Shown: positions 1 through 6,002 of the stretch, one piece after another
How positions within the stretch are numbered: the stretch's first letter is position 1
Layout of the letters: every line of letters starts with the position of its first letter
From: Thermodesulfobacteriota bacterium
Lineage (GTDB): Bacteria > Desulfobacterota > DSM-4660 > Desulfatiglandales > HGW-15
Direction of reading: 5' to 3'
DNA length: 8,011 nucleotides
NCBI GenBank assembly: GCA_025454125.1
Contig: JALOPA010000062.1
Coordinates: 1 to 8,011 of the forward strand
Notes under the pieces: generated by a model
The model's input: the letters and a program-made list of their open reading frames with translations, nothing else
The model's database searches: none
What the model was told of the DNA's origin: nothing
Translations under genes and position numbers: made by a program

Positions 1-1
1 G

Positions 2-574
2 GACAGGGTCGCGTGCCTGGGGATCGCACGGACCTTTCAGAACGTGGCCCTGTTCTCCAACATGAACGTCATCGACAACATGCTCCTGGGACGTCACAAC
101 CATTTCAGGGCCGGCTTCTTCAAGAATCTCCTTCTAGGTTATCTGGGCCGGGACGAGTCCGTGCAGAGGGAGAAGGTCGAGGAGGTCATCGAGTTCCTTG
201 AGATGGAGCGATGGCGGGAGCAGATCGTATCCAGTCTCCCGTATGGCGTCCAGAAGCGGGTCGAACTGGGTCGGGCCTTGGCTCAGGAGCCCAAACTGTT
301 GCTTCTGGACGAACCCATGGCGGGCATGAATCTCGAGGAGACCGAGGACATGGCCCGATTCATCATGGACATCCACGAGGAACTGGGAACGACCATCGTC
401 ATGATCGAACACGACATGAACGTGGTCATGAATCTGTCTCAAAGGGTCGCAGTGCTGGAGTTCGGCAGACTCATCGCCGAGGGCTCTCCGGATGAAGTCG
501 CGAAGGACCCCGAGGTCCAGAGGGCGTACCTTGGACAGATTGGCGAGGAAGCGGAAAGAGCGAGGGGCATGTGA
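2..574 (+). CDS. livG: LivG-type ABC transporter ATPase, 5' truncated by window edge
   Basis: ATP-hydrolysing subunit of a branched-chain-amino-acid-type (HAAT) ABC importer, acting on the cytoplasmic face of the membrane with the LivH/LivM permeases encoded downstream. The frame is open from base 2, and 190 residues are visible; the N-terminus with Walker A lies outside the window. Visible motifs, numbered from the first visible residue: Q-loop GIARTFQN (7-14), typical of LivG; the signature region SLPYGVQKRVELGRALA (78-94), in which LPYGVQ takes the place of the canonical LSGGQ; Walker B KLLLLDEP (98-105) with catalytic Glu104; D-loop region MAGMN (106-110); and the switch His137 in IEHD. 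The GIARTFQN segment and the short tail after the H-loop favour LivG over LivF. The TGA stop overlaps the ATG of the ligase gene, so the two are probably translationally coupled. The real substrate may not be an amino acid, given the neighbouring ligase. Confidence 0.93.
   Translation, partial: DRVACLGIARTFQNVALFSNMNVIDNMLLGRHNHFRAGFFKNLLLGYLGRDESVQREKVEEVIEFLEMERWREQIVSSLPYGVQKRVELGRALAQEPKLLLLDEPMAGMNLEETEDMARFIMDIHEELGTTIVMIEHDMNVVMNLSQRVAVLEFGRLIAEGSPDEVAKDPEVQRAYLGQIGEEAERARGM
562..567 (+). promoter_or_regulatory. Ribosome binding site deciding the ligase start
   Basis: GAGGGG sits 6 bases before the ATG at 574 but only 3 bases before the possible GTG at 571. The spacing favours ATG 574, which overlaps the livG stop as TGATG. 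The site lies inside the last codons of livG. Confidence 0.5.
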
Positions 575-2379
575 TGAGGACGAACACCCTTCCGCACCTT
601 TTCCTGGACAAGGTCAACCGGTTCGGCGATCGGGTAGCTCTACGTGAGAAGCGTCTCGGCGTGTGGAAGGAAATCTCCTGGCACGAATATTGTCGGCATG
701 TGCGACACTTCTGCCTGGGTCTCATCGATCTGGGCCTTGAGCGCGGCCAGCACATCGCCATCCTGGGGGAAAATGTGCCCCAGTGGCTGTACGCGGACCT
801 GGCCGTTCAGAGCGCCGGCGGCATGGGCGTGGGCGTGTACTCTACCAACCCTCCGGCCGAAGCCAGGCACGTCATCGGCCATTCCGACTCGGTCTTCGCG
901 GTATGCGGCGACCAGGAGCAGGTGGATAAAGTCCTTGAGGTGAAGAACCAGCTGCCCCTCCTCAAGAGGATCATCGCCATCGATATGAAGGGGATGCGGA
1001 ACTACCGGGATCCCCTGCTCATCTCCTTTGCCGCGGTGGAGGCTTTGGGCGAAAAAGCCGATGAGCACGACCCCGGGAGGTTCTGCAGCTTGGTGGAGCG
1101 GGTCGAACCGCACGACACCGCCATCCTGGTCTACACCCCCGGCACTACCGGTCCGCCCAAGGGGGCCATGATCAGCCACTACAATGTCCTCCGAATGGTC
1201 CAGGCGCTCAACGCCGTCATCCCCCAGGACGAAAACGACGAGATCGTCTCCTACCTTCCCTTGTGCCATGTGGCCGAGCGGATCGCTTCCGTGTTCGTGC
1301 CCCTCTGGTCGGGCTCCACAGTCAACTTCGCCGAAGGCATCGACACGGTCACGCGGGACCTCAAGGAGATTCAACCCACCTTCTTTTTCGCCGTGCCGCG
1401 CATCTGGGGGAAGATGATGTCCGGTGTTCTGGCCAAGATGAAGAACGCCACGTGGTTGAAACGCATGGCCTTTGACGTCTTTCTTCCCGTAGGTCGAAAG
1501 GCAGCCGAGACCCGGTTGGCGGGAAAGACCCTTCCCCCATCTCTTCGGCTGCTCAACTTTGTGGGCCACTTGTGTTTGTTCCGGCCCCTGCGCAAGGACC
1601 TGGGTCTTCTCCGTTCCCATCTGGCCCTCAGCGCCGCGGCCCCTATCTCTGTCGATGTCCTCAGGTTCTTCCATACCCTCGGCGTCCAGGTGCTCGAAGC
1701 CTGGGGCCAGACCGAGGGAAGCGGTGTGGCCACGATCACCCTGCCTGGACGAATGAAGCTGGGCACTGTGGGGCCGGCTGTGCCCGGCGTCGACATCCGG
1801 CTCGCCGAGGACGGCGAGATCCTGGTTCGCTGCGAGCACATTTTTCAGGGGTACTACAAGGACCCGGAGACCACGGCCCGGACCATAGAGGATGGCTGGC
1901 TTTACACAGGCGATGTGGGCGAGCTGGACAAGGACGGGGTGCTCAAGATCATCGACCGCAAGAAGGAGATCATCATCACCTCCGGGGGCAAGAACATCTC
2001 GCCCAGCGAGATCGAGAACCGGCTCAAGTGCAGTCCATACATCAACGAGGCCGTGGTCGTCGGCGACCGTCGCAAGTACCTCACGGCCCTCATCCAGATC
2101 GATTACGACAACGTGGCCAAATGGGCCCAGGAACAAGGGTTGGCATACACCACCTTCAAGAGCCTGAGTCAGCTTCCCGAGGTCCGGGAGTTGATCCAGA
2201 AGGAGGTGGATGAGGGGAACAAGGACTTCTCCCAGGTGGAGACGATCAAAAAATTCCGACTCCTGAACAAATCGCTGGACCACGACGACGGAGAGGTCAC
2301 GGCCACCTTGAGGCTGAGGCGCAAGGAGATCAATCGGAAGTTCGCCTCCATCATCGAGGAGATGTACGCCTCTTCCTAG
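574..2379 (+). CDS. AMP-dependent acyl-CoA synthetase (FadD/long-chain fatty acid-CoA ligase type)
   Basis: Adenylate-forming enzyme of 601 residues that should activate a carboxylic acid to acyl-AMP and then acyl-CoA in the cytoplasm; the length fits FadD15-like long-chain ligases. Motifs, with ATG 574 as residue 1: phosphate-binding loop YTPGTTGPPKG (187-197), AWGQTE (376-381), YTGD (444-447) and the hinge region DRKKEIIITSGGKNISP (461-477). Two positions depart from what I know of the family. Residue 189 is Pro where Ser is usual (YTSGTTG). Near the C-terminus TATLRLRRKE has Arg580 where a catalytic Lys is usual (TLK). Both are one base from the usual codon. The gene lies inside a Liv-type transporter operon, overlapping livG and 100 bases before livH, so the substrate is probably the transported acid. 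GTG at 571 is an alternative start adding one residue. Chain length or aromatic specificity cannot be read from sequence. Confidence 0.92.
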   Translation: MRTNTLPHLFLDKVNRFGDRVALREKRLGVWKEISWHEYCRHVRHFCLGLIDLGLERGQHIAILGENVPQWLYADLAVQSAGGMGVGVYSTNPPAEARHVIGHSDSVFAVCGDQEQVDKVLEVKNQLPLLKRIIAIDMKGMRNYRDPLLISFAAVEALGEKADEHDPGRFCSLVERVEPHDTAILVYTPGTTGPPKGAMISHYNVLRMVQALNAVIPQDENDEIVSYLPLCHVAERIASVFVPLWSGSTVNFAEGIDTVTRDLKEIQPTFFFAVPRIWGKMMSGVLAKMKNATWLKRMAFDVFLPVGRKAAETRLAGKTLPPSLRLLNFVGHLCLFRPLRKDLGLLRSHLALSAAAPISVDVLRFFHTLGVQVLEAWGQTEGSGVATITLPGRMKLGTVGPAVPGVDIRLAEDGEILVRCEHIFQGYYKDPETTARTIEDGWLYTGDVGELDKDGVLKIIDRKKEIIITSGGKNISPSEIENRLKCSPYINEAVVVGDRRKYLTALIQIDYDNVAKWAQEQGLAYTTFKSLSQLPEVRELIQKEVDEGNKDFSQVETIKKFRLLNKSLDHDDGEVTATLRLRRKEINRKFASIIEEMYASS

Positions 2380-2403
2380 GGCGGCGTCGCGTGCGAATGA
2401 AAA

Positions 2404-2431
2404 CCCCCTCTTCTGCGGGCGGTAGAGGGGG
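2404..2431 (+). other. GC-rich hairpin between ligase and livH
   Basis: CCCCCTCT (2404-2411) pairs perfectly with AGAGGGGG (2424-2431) across a 12-base loop. On the + strand no T-run follows (TGAGGGTCC comes next), so it is not an intrinsic terminator for the ligase. Read on the minus strand the stem is followed by TTTT, which is terminator-like, but no minus-strand gene ends here. An mRNA-processing or stability element inside the operon is the more likely role. Confidence 0.5.
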
Positions 2432-2467
2432 GTGAGGGTCCACAAGGAGTGCATCGCGTGGACTTGC

Positions 2468-2471
2468 GGAG
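2468..2471 (+). promoter_or_regulatory. Ribosome binding site deciding the livH start
   Basis: GGAG lies 8 bases before ATG 2480. The resulting N-terminus MELQILLQLSITGLAWGSVYA matches the usual start of LivH proteins better than a 16-residue extension from GTG 2432, whose first codons would overlap the hairpin. Confidence 0.55.
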
Positions 2472-2479
2472 TAGAACGA

Positions 2480-3370
2480 ATGGAGCTGCAGATCCTTCTT
2501 CAGTTAAGCATCACCGGGTTGGCCTGGGGCAGCGTGTACGCATGCCTGGCCCTGGGCTTCGTGCTCATCGCCAAGGCCACGGATGTGTTCAACTTCGCCA
2601 TGCCCGAGTTCATGATGATGGGGGCGTACATGGCCTTCACGGTCATCACCTACCTCAAGCTCCCCTTTGTTCTCGGTTTCATCGCGGCCATGGTCATCAT
2701 GGGGATCGTGGCTGCGCTCCTGGAAATGAGCGTGGTCCGTCCACTGATTGGGGAGCATGTTTTCTCCATCCTCATGGTCACCATCGGGTTGGCCTCGGTC
2801 CTGAGGGGCCTGACCGGCTTGATCTGGGGGTATGAGGAACTGCAGTTGCCCACGCCTTTCCCCCGGGCTCCCCTCCTGGTCGGCGGTGTGGCCATCAAAC
2901 AGACTGAACTCTACACCATCCTGGCTACAGCCGCCCTGCTCGTCGTGTTCCTCCTGTTTTTCAAGCGCTCGGCCGCGGGGATCAGCATGCGGGCCACCGC
3001 CGAGGACACCCTCACCGCATTCCTCATGGGGATCGACGTCCATAGGGTCTTCACTGGCTCATGGGTTCTCGCCTCCATGGTCTCCACCGTCGCCGGCATC
3101 TTCCTAGCGAGCTTCACGTTTCTGGAACCGATCATGAGCTTCACCGGGCTCAAGGCGTTGCCGGCCATCATCCTGGGCGGAATGAACAGTGTGGAGGGGG
3201 CCATTGTAGGGGGCCTTATCATCGGGTTGGTGGAGAACTTGGCGGAGTTCTACCTGGAAGAGTATTTCGGGAGTGGCATTCAGGACATCGCGGCGTACGT
3301 GATCGTCCTCATCGCCATGATGATCAGGCCGTATGGCCTTTTCGGAACGCGGAGAGTGGAGAGGGTCTGA
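2480..3370 (+). CDS. livH: LivH-type ABC transporter permease
   Basis: Integral membrane subunit of the HAAT-family importer, forming the translocation path with LivM. It has 296 residues, as expected for LivH. Numbered from ATG 2480: N-terminal hydrophobic segment with GLAWGSVYACLALGFVLI (13-30), then the family motif region VFNFAMPEFMMMGAY (36-50; NFAxGxFxxxGAY-like), further hydrophobic segments around 63-82, 96-116, 145-161 and 196-212, a cytoplasmic loop GISMRATAEDTLTAFLMGI (167-185) that contacts the ATPases in this family, and the conserved C-terminal LPAIILGGMNSVEGAIVGG (227-245). It is followed after 10 bases by livM. A longer form from GTG 2432 is possible but would add a polar, Cys-containing leader untypical of the family. 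A strong AAGGAG at 2444-2449 has no in-frame start codon at a useful distance. Confidence 0.93.
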   Translation: MELQILLQLSITGLAWGSVYACLALGFVLIAKATDVFNFAMPEFMMMGAYMAFTVITYLKLPFVLGFIAAMVIMGIVAALLEMSVVRPLIGEHVFSILMVTIGLASVLRGLTGLIWGYEELQLPTPFPRAPLLVGGVAIKQTELYTILATAALLVVFLLFFKRSAAGISMRATAEDTLTAFLMGIDVHRVFTGSWVLASMVSTVAGIFLASFTFLEPIMSFTGLKALPAIILGGMNSVEGAIVGGLIIGLVENLAEFYLEEYFGSGIQDIAAYVIVLIAMMIRPYGLFGTRRVERV

Positions 3371-3373
3371 GGG
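3368..3373 (+). promoter_or_regulatory. Ribosome binding site deciding the livM start
   Basis: TGAGGG, beginning with the livH stop codon itself, is 7 bases before ATG 3381. The upstream in-frame ATG 3333 lies inside livH and has no comparable site, so 3381 is preferred. Confidence 0.5.
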
Positions 3374-3380
3374 CAGAAAC

Positions 3381-4424
3381 ATGACAGTCATGCGGTTCTG
3401 CAAAAGGACATACCGGGAAGACCGGCGGGTCTTCCCCAGCTTGGGTCACAAGATAGCCTTGCTCGCCTTCCTGACCTTCGTGGCCCTCTTTCCCGTGCTC
3501 TTTGGGCCCTATCTGGTGTTTGTGGCCGGGGTGTGCGGGGTCGCGGTCATAGGAGCACTCTCCCTCAATCTGCTCACGGGGGTGACAGGGCTGATTTCCC
3601 TGGGACACGCCGCCTTTCTCGGCATTGGCGCGTACACTGCGGCCATCCTGTCCTCCAAAGCAGGCTGGCCTTTGATTGCTGTGCTGCCCGGGGCCGGGGT
3701 GGTGGCCGCCCTGTGCGGAGCGATCGTAGGTATCCCGGCCTTGCGGCTTCGCGGGCTTTATCTGGTGGTGACCACACTGGCCCTTCAATTCATCACCGAC
3801 CACGTCATCTACCACTGGGAGAGCCTCACGCACGGCGACAAGGGCATCAAGACGGTCGCGCCTGCGATCTTGGGCATCACGCTGGCCCCGCACCAGTTCT
3901 ATTACGTGATCGTCCTGTTGGCCGGGCTGTTCGCGCTCTTCATGAAGAACCTCGTCATGACCCGCACGGGGAGGGCGTTCGTGGCGATCCGGGACCGGGA
4001 TGTGGCCGCGGAAATCATCGGCATCCAGATGGCCAGGTACAAGATCATTTCCTTCATGACCTCCAGTTTCATGGCGGGGGTGGCCGGCGCTCTGTACGCC
4101 TATCTCCTGGGCTTGATCAACCCGGACTACTTCACGTTTCACCAGTCCATCCTGTACGCGGTCATGTGTCTGGTCGGCGGCATGGGCACGGTCCTGGGCT
4201 CCATCCTGGGCGCGGTCTTCATGACCCTTCTTCCCGAGGTGATCAGCGCGATCTCCGGGCCCATCGCAACGGCGTATCCGGTCATGGTCCCGCGCATCGG
4301 GGCCATCTCGGTTACGGTCTACGGCCTGGTCATCATTTTTTTTCTTCTCTTGGAACCGCGGGGTCTGGCCGGGATCTGGTTCAGGATCAGGAGGTACTGG
4401 GTCACCTGGCCATTCACCTATTAA
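3381..4424 (+). CDS. livM: LivM-type ABC transporter permease
   Basis: Second membrane subunit of the importer; 347 residues from ATG 3381, within the normal LivM range. A basic N-terminal tail (residues 1-24) precedes hydrophobic segments at about 25-60. These are followed by the LivM hallmark LNLLTGVTGLISLGHAAFLG (62-81) and GIGAYTAAIL (81-90), the PALRLRGLYLVVTTLAL stretch (119-135), further membrane segments at about 174-189, 225-243 and 255-285, and the cytoplasmic coupling loop GRAFVAIRDRDVAAEIIGI (197-215). The protein ends in a hydrophobic segment and LLLEPRGLAGIW (322-333). The gene follows livH after 10 bases. A perfect 9-bp hairpin lies just after its stop, before the binding-protein gene. 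A start at ATG 3390 or ATG 3333 is less well supported. Confidence 0.93.
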   Translation: MTVMRFCKRTYREDRRVFPSLGHKIALLAFLTFVALFPVLFGPYLVFVAGVCGVAVIGALSLNLLTGVTGLISLGHAAFLGIGAYTAAILSSKAGWPLIAVLPGAGVVAALCGAIVGIPALRLRGLYLVVTTLALQFITDHVIYHWESLTHGDKGIKTVAPAILGITLAPHQFYYVIVLLAGLFALFMKNLVMTRTGRAFVAIRDRDVAAEIIGIQMARYKIISFMTSSFMAGVAGALYAYLLGLINPDYFTFHQSILYAVMCLVGGMGTVLGSILGAVFMTLLPEVISAISGPIATAYPVMVPRIGAISVTVYGLVIIFFLLLEPRGLAGIWFRIRRYWVTWPFTY

Positions 4425-4426
4425 CC

Positions 4427-4452
4427 GTTCGCCCGGGGGGACTCGGGCGAAC
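4427..4452 (+). other. 9-bp hairpin between livM and livK
   Basis: GTTCGCCCG (4427-4435) and CGGGCGAAC (4444-4452) are exact reverse complements around an 8-base loop. It begins two bases after the livM stop and is not followed by T residues, so a simple intrinsic terminator is unlikely. In transporter operons such hairpins can protect or separate the transcript so that the binding protein is made in excess; that role is inferred here. Confidence 0.55.
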
Positions 4453-4491
4453 CAACGCAAAACCAACGACCTGCAAAAGGAGGAATGCGAA

Positions 4492-5691
4492 ATGCACAGA
4501 TTATGGATTTTCGCGGTAGTATTGGCATCAATGATGGCCTGTTTCGTCCCGGTTCGGGCCGAGGTGGGCGTGACCGACAACCAGATTCTTTTCGGCTCGT
4601 TCCAGGACATGTCGGGCCCTGCAGCTTACCTGGGTAAGATGTCCACCGCCACCTTTGCGATCTGGAAGCACTGGGTCAATGAGATCAAAGGCGGTATCCA
4701 CGGCCGCAAGATCGACGTGGTCATCGAGGACAACAAGTTCGACCCAGTCCTGACCAAGACGGCGTTCAAGAAGCTGGTCCACCAGCACCAGGTCTTCGCA
4801 ATTGTCGGCGTGTACGGCTCCACGCCGTGCATGGCCATCAAGGATGATATCGCCAGTGAAAAGATCCCCGTCTTCCCCACACTGGCCGGGACCCAGTCCA
4901 TCTTTGATCCACCCAATCGCTATTTGTACTCCTTTGCCATCAACGGGCAGGACGAGGGGATCCTGGCCGTTGACTTTGTGGTGAACGACCTGAAGGTCAA
5001 GAATGCCAAGATCGGGATCGTCTACCAGGACGACGAGTGGGGGAAGGACGGCCTGGCGGGCATCGAAATGGGATCAAGAAAGCACGGCCTCAAGCACACC
5101 GAAGCGCCGTACAAGCGGGGCGACAAGAGCTTGAGCTCCCAGGTCATGAAGCTCAAGGCCGCGGGTGTCACCCATTGCTTCGTCGTGGCGTATGCGCCGG
5201 TATACGCTGCGCTTCTAGACGAAGCCAACAAGATCGGCTGGAAGCCGGCATTCATCAGCACGTATGCCACGGTGGACAGCAAGACCATGGAGATCGGCGG
5301 TGAGTTGTCCGATGGCCAGTACCACATCTTCCACCAGACCCTTCGGCACGAGGGAGGACCAGGCTGGCAGCTCATGGAGAAGCTCTTCGGAGCCAACGAG
5401 CAGACCAAACCGCTCCTCGACGTTCCCCTTTCGTCCGGTTATTGGATGCCCATCATGTACCTGACGCAGGCCCTGGAGAACGCGGGCAGGGACCTCACGC
5501 GTGAGAAGCTCGTCGAGGCCCTGGACCACATGAAGAACTTTGACGCCATGGGGCTGGGCAAGATCTCGTACGCCCCGCAGGTGAGAAAGGGAGCCCATCA
5601 ATTCCGGATATTGCGGGCCGACTTCCAGAGCAAGATATTCGTCCCCGTCACCGACTGGCGGGAGCCGAGCCTGAAATGGGGACAGAGATGA
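4492..5691 (+). CDS. livK: LivK-type periplasmic substrate-binding protein
   Basis: Binds the transported ligand in the periplasm and delivers it to the LivHM permease. It has 399 residues, typical of the type I periplasmic binding fold (Peripla_BP_6). The N-terminus is a signal peptide: HR, then hydrophobic LWIFAVVLASMMACFV, then VRA|EVG, with likely cleavage after residue 23. A Cys at 17 is not in a good lipobox. The mature start VGVTDNQILFGSFQDMSGPA (25-44) is the usual first strand and ligand-binding Ser/Gly loop of the family. The start is secure: AGGAGG at 4478-4483 is 8 bases before the ATG, the strongest ribosome site in the window, consistent with high expression. Codon use matches the rest of block A (35 of 40 codons at 4981-5100 end in G/C). 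The ligand is unknown; the linked ligase suggests a carboxylic acid such as an aromatic or fatty acid, while leucine-type amino acids remain possible. Confidence 0.94.
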   Translation: MHRLWIFAVVLASMMACFVPVRAEVGVTDNQILFGSFQDMSGPAAYLGKMSTATFAIWKHWVNEIKGGIHGRKIDVVIEDNKFDPVLTKTAFKKLVHQHQVFAIVGVYGSTPCMAIKDDIASEKIPVFPTLAGTQSIFDPPNRYLYSFAINGQDEGILAVDFVVNDLKVKNAKIGIVYQDDEWGKDGLAGIEMGSRKHGLKHTEAPYKRGDKSLSSQVMKLKAAGVTHCFVVAYAPVYAALLDEANKIGWKPAFISTYATVDSKTMEIGGELSDGQYHIFHQTLRHEGGPGWQLMEKLFGANEQTKPLLDVPLSSGYWMPIMYLTQALENAGRDLTREKLVEALDHMKNFDAMGLGKISYAPQVRKGAHQFRILRADFQSKIFVPVTDWREPSLKWGQR

Positions 5692-5699
5692 TCGTTTGA

Positions 5700-5819
5700 C
5701 CGAAGTCATGTGCCGGAACACGAGGGAGGACAGGATCTGATTACAACTTCTGGGGCGGGCCAGAGGGCGACAAATACAAGACCCCAGGCTTGGGCTCGCC
5801 CATAACCGGGGTGGACTGA
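5700..5819 (+). other. Coding-like fragment without a start codon (possible gene remnant)
   Basis: The frame is open from just after a TGA (5697-5699) to the TGA at 5817-5819, and its second half reads FWGGPEGDKYKTPGLGSP (5748-5801). From 5742 to 5816, 21 of 25 codons end in G or C, like the block A genes and unlike block B. A good Shine-Dalgarno-like GGGAGGA (5724-5730) precedes it, but there is no ATG, GTG or TTG in frame. It could be the tail or head of a decayed gene, or chance. I do not recognise the peptide. Confidence 0.25.
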
Positions 5820-5872
5820 CCCATAGGCATGTTTGTGCGATTTCAATTCTCGGAAGATGCAAAGAGTAACAA

Positions 5873-5891
5873 AGTCTTTAATTGAAAGACT
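5873..5891. promoter_or_regulatory. 19-base palindrome, candidate operator
   Basis: AGTCTTTAATTGAAAGACT is symmetric around the T at 5882 in 8 of 9 paired positions. It lies in an AT-richer stretch about 110 bases upstream of the flavoprotein gene. A further TTTCAATT at 5841-5848 is the exact reverse complement of AATTGAAA at 5880-5887. Such arrangements are typical of dimeric repressor sites (for example the TetR or GntR families that control acyl-CoA metabolism), but the regulator is unknown. As RNA it could also form a 7-bp hairpin with a 5-base loop. Confidence 0.35.
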
Positions 5892-5936
5892 AGGCCCGAG
5901 GATCAGCGGGTTCCAGAAGCGAGTAGCGGCCTGGCT

Positions 5937-5954
5937 GCTCCGACCTTTCGGAGC
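5937..5954 (+). other. 7-bp hairpin upstream of the flavoprotein gene
   Basis: GCTCCGA (5937-5943) and TCGGAGC (5948-5954) are exact reverse complements with a CCTT loop. The next bases (GTGTTGACG) contain no T-run, so it is not a standard intrinsic terminator. It may be a leader structure of the block B transcript or the 3' end structure of the block A transcript. Confidence 0.4.
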
Positions 5955-6002
5955 GTGTTGACGAGATCACTAGATTAAGATCATGAAAGAAGGGCAGAGA
6001 AG

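Larger units (their letters stand above)
5692..6002. other. Intergenic gap between the two gene blocks
   Basis: 311 bases without a convincing gene. In order it holds a short coding-like frame without a start codon (5700-5819), an AT-richer stretch (about 5836-5892) containing a palindrome, a 7-bp hairpin (5937-5954) and the ribosome site of the next gene (AAGGG, 5990-5994). The GC-rich third-position bias of block A is lost across it. I see no well-spaced -35/-10 pair. A 34-codon ATG frame at 5857-5961 has mixed codon use and only a weak ribosome site and is not called. Confidence 0.7.

Noticed and set aside
1572..2213. A 213-codon + strand frame inside the ligase gene
   Set aside because: Arg/Gly/His-rich out-of-frame shadow, fully overlapped by the well-supported ligase frame.
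640..2454. A 604-codon open frame on the minus strand opposite the ligase gene
   Set aside because: Its translation is low-complexity and rich in Asp, Gly, Val and His with no recognisable domain. It mirrors the G/C-ending codons of the + strand gene, whose motifs are unambiguous.
4540..4545. Possible lipobox Cys17 in the LivK signal peptide
   Set aside because: The residues before the Cys (MMA) do not fit the usual [LVI]-[AST]-[GA]-C pattern, while VRA|E six residues later is a good signal peptidase I site.
3324..4610. A 428-codon open frame on the minus strand across livM
   Set aside because: The translation is dominated by Asp, Gly, His, Gln and Arg with no hydrophobic core or domain, which is a typical shadow of a GC-rich membrane-protein gene.
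5215..5862. A 215-codon minus-strand frame across the end of livK and the gap
   Set aside because: Mostly antisense to livK; no recognisable motif and no ribosome site seen before its start.
5857..5961. A 34-codon ATG frame in the gap
   Set aside because: Short, mixed codon use, only a weak ribosome site, and it contains both arms of the palindrome and of the hairpin, which better explain the region.
5958..5986. TTGACG as a possible -35 box upstream of the flavoprotein gene
   Set aside because: The AT-rich TAGATT is only 7 bases downstream, and the hexamer at 17 bases (TCATGA) is a poor -10 match, so no promoter is called.
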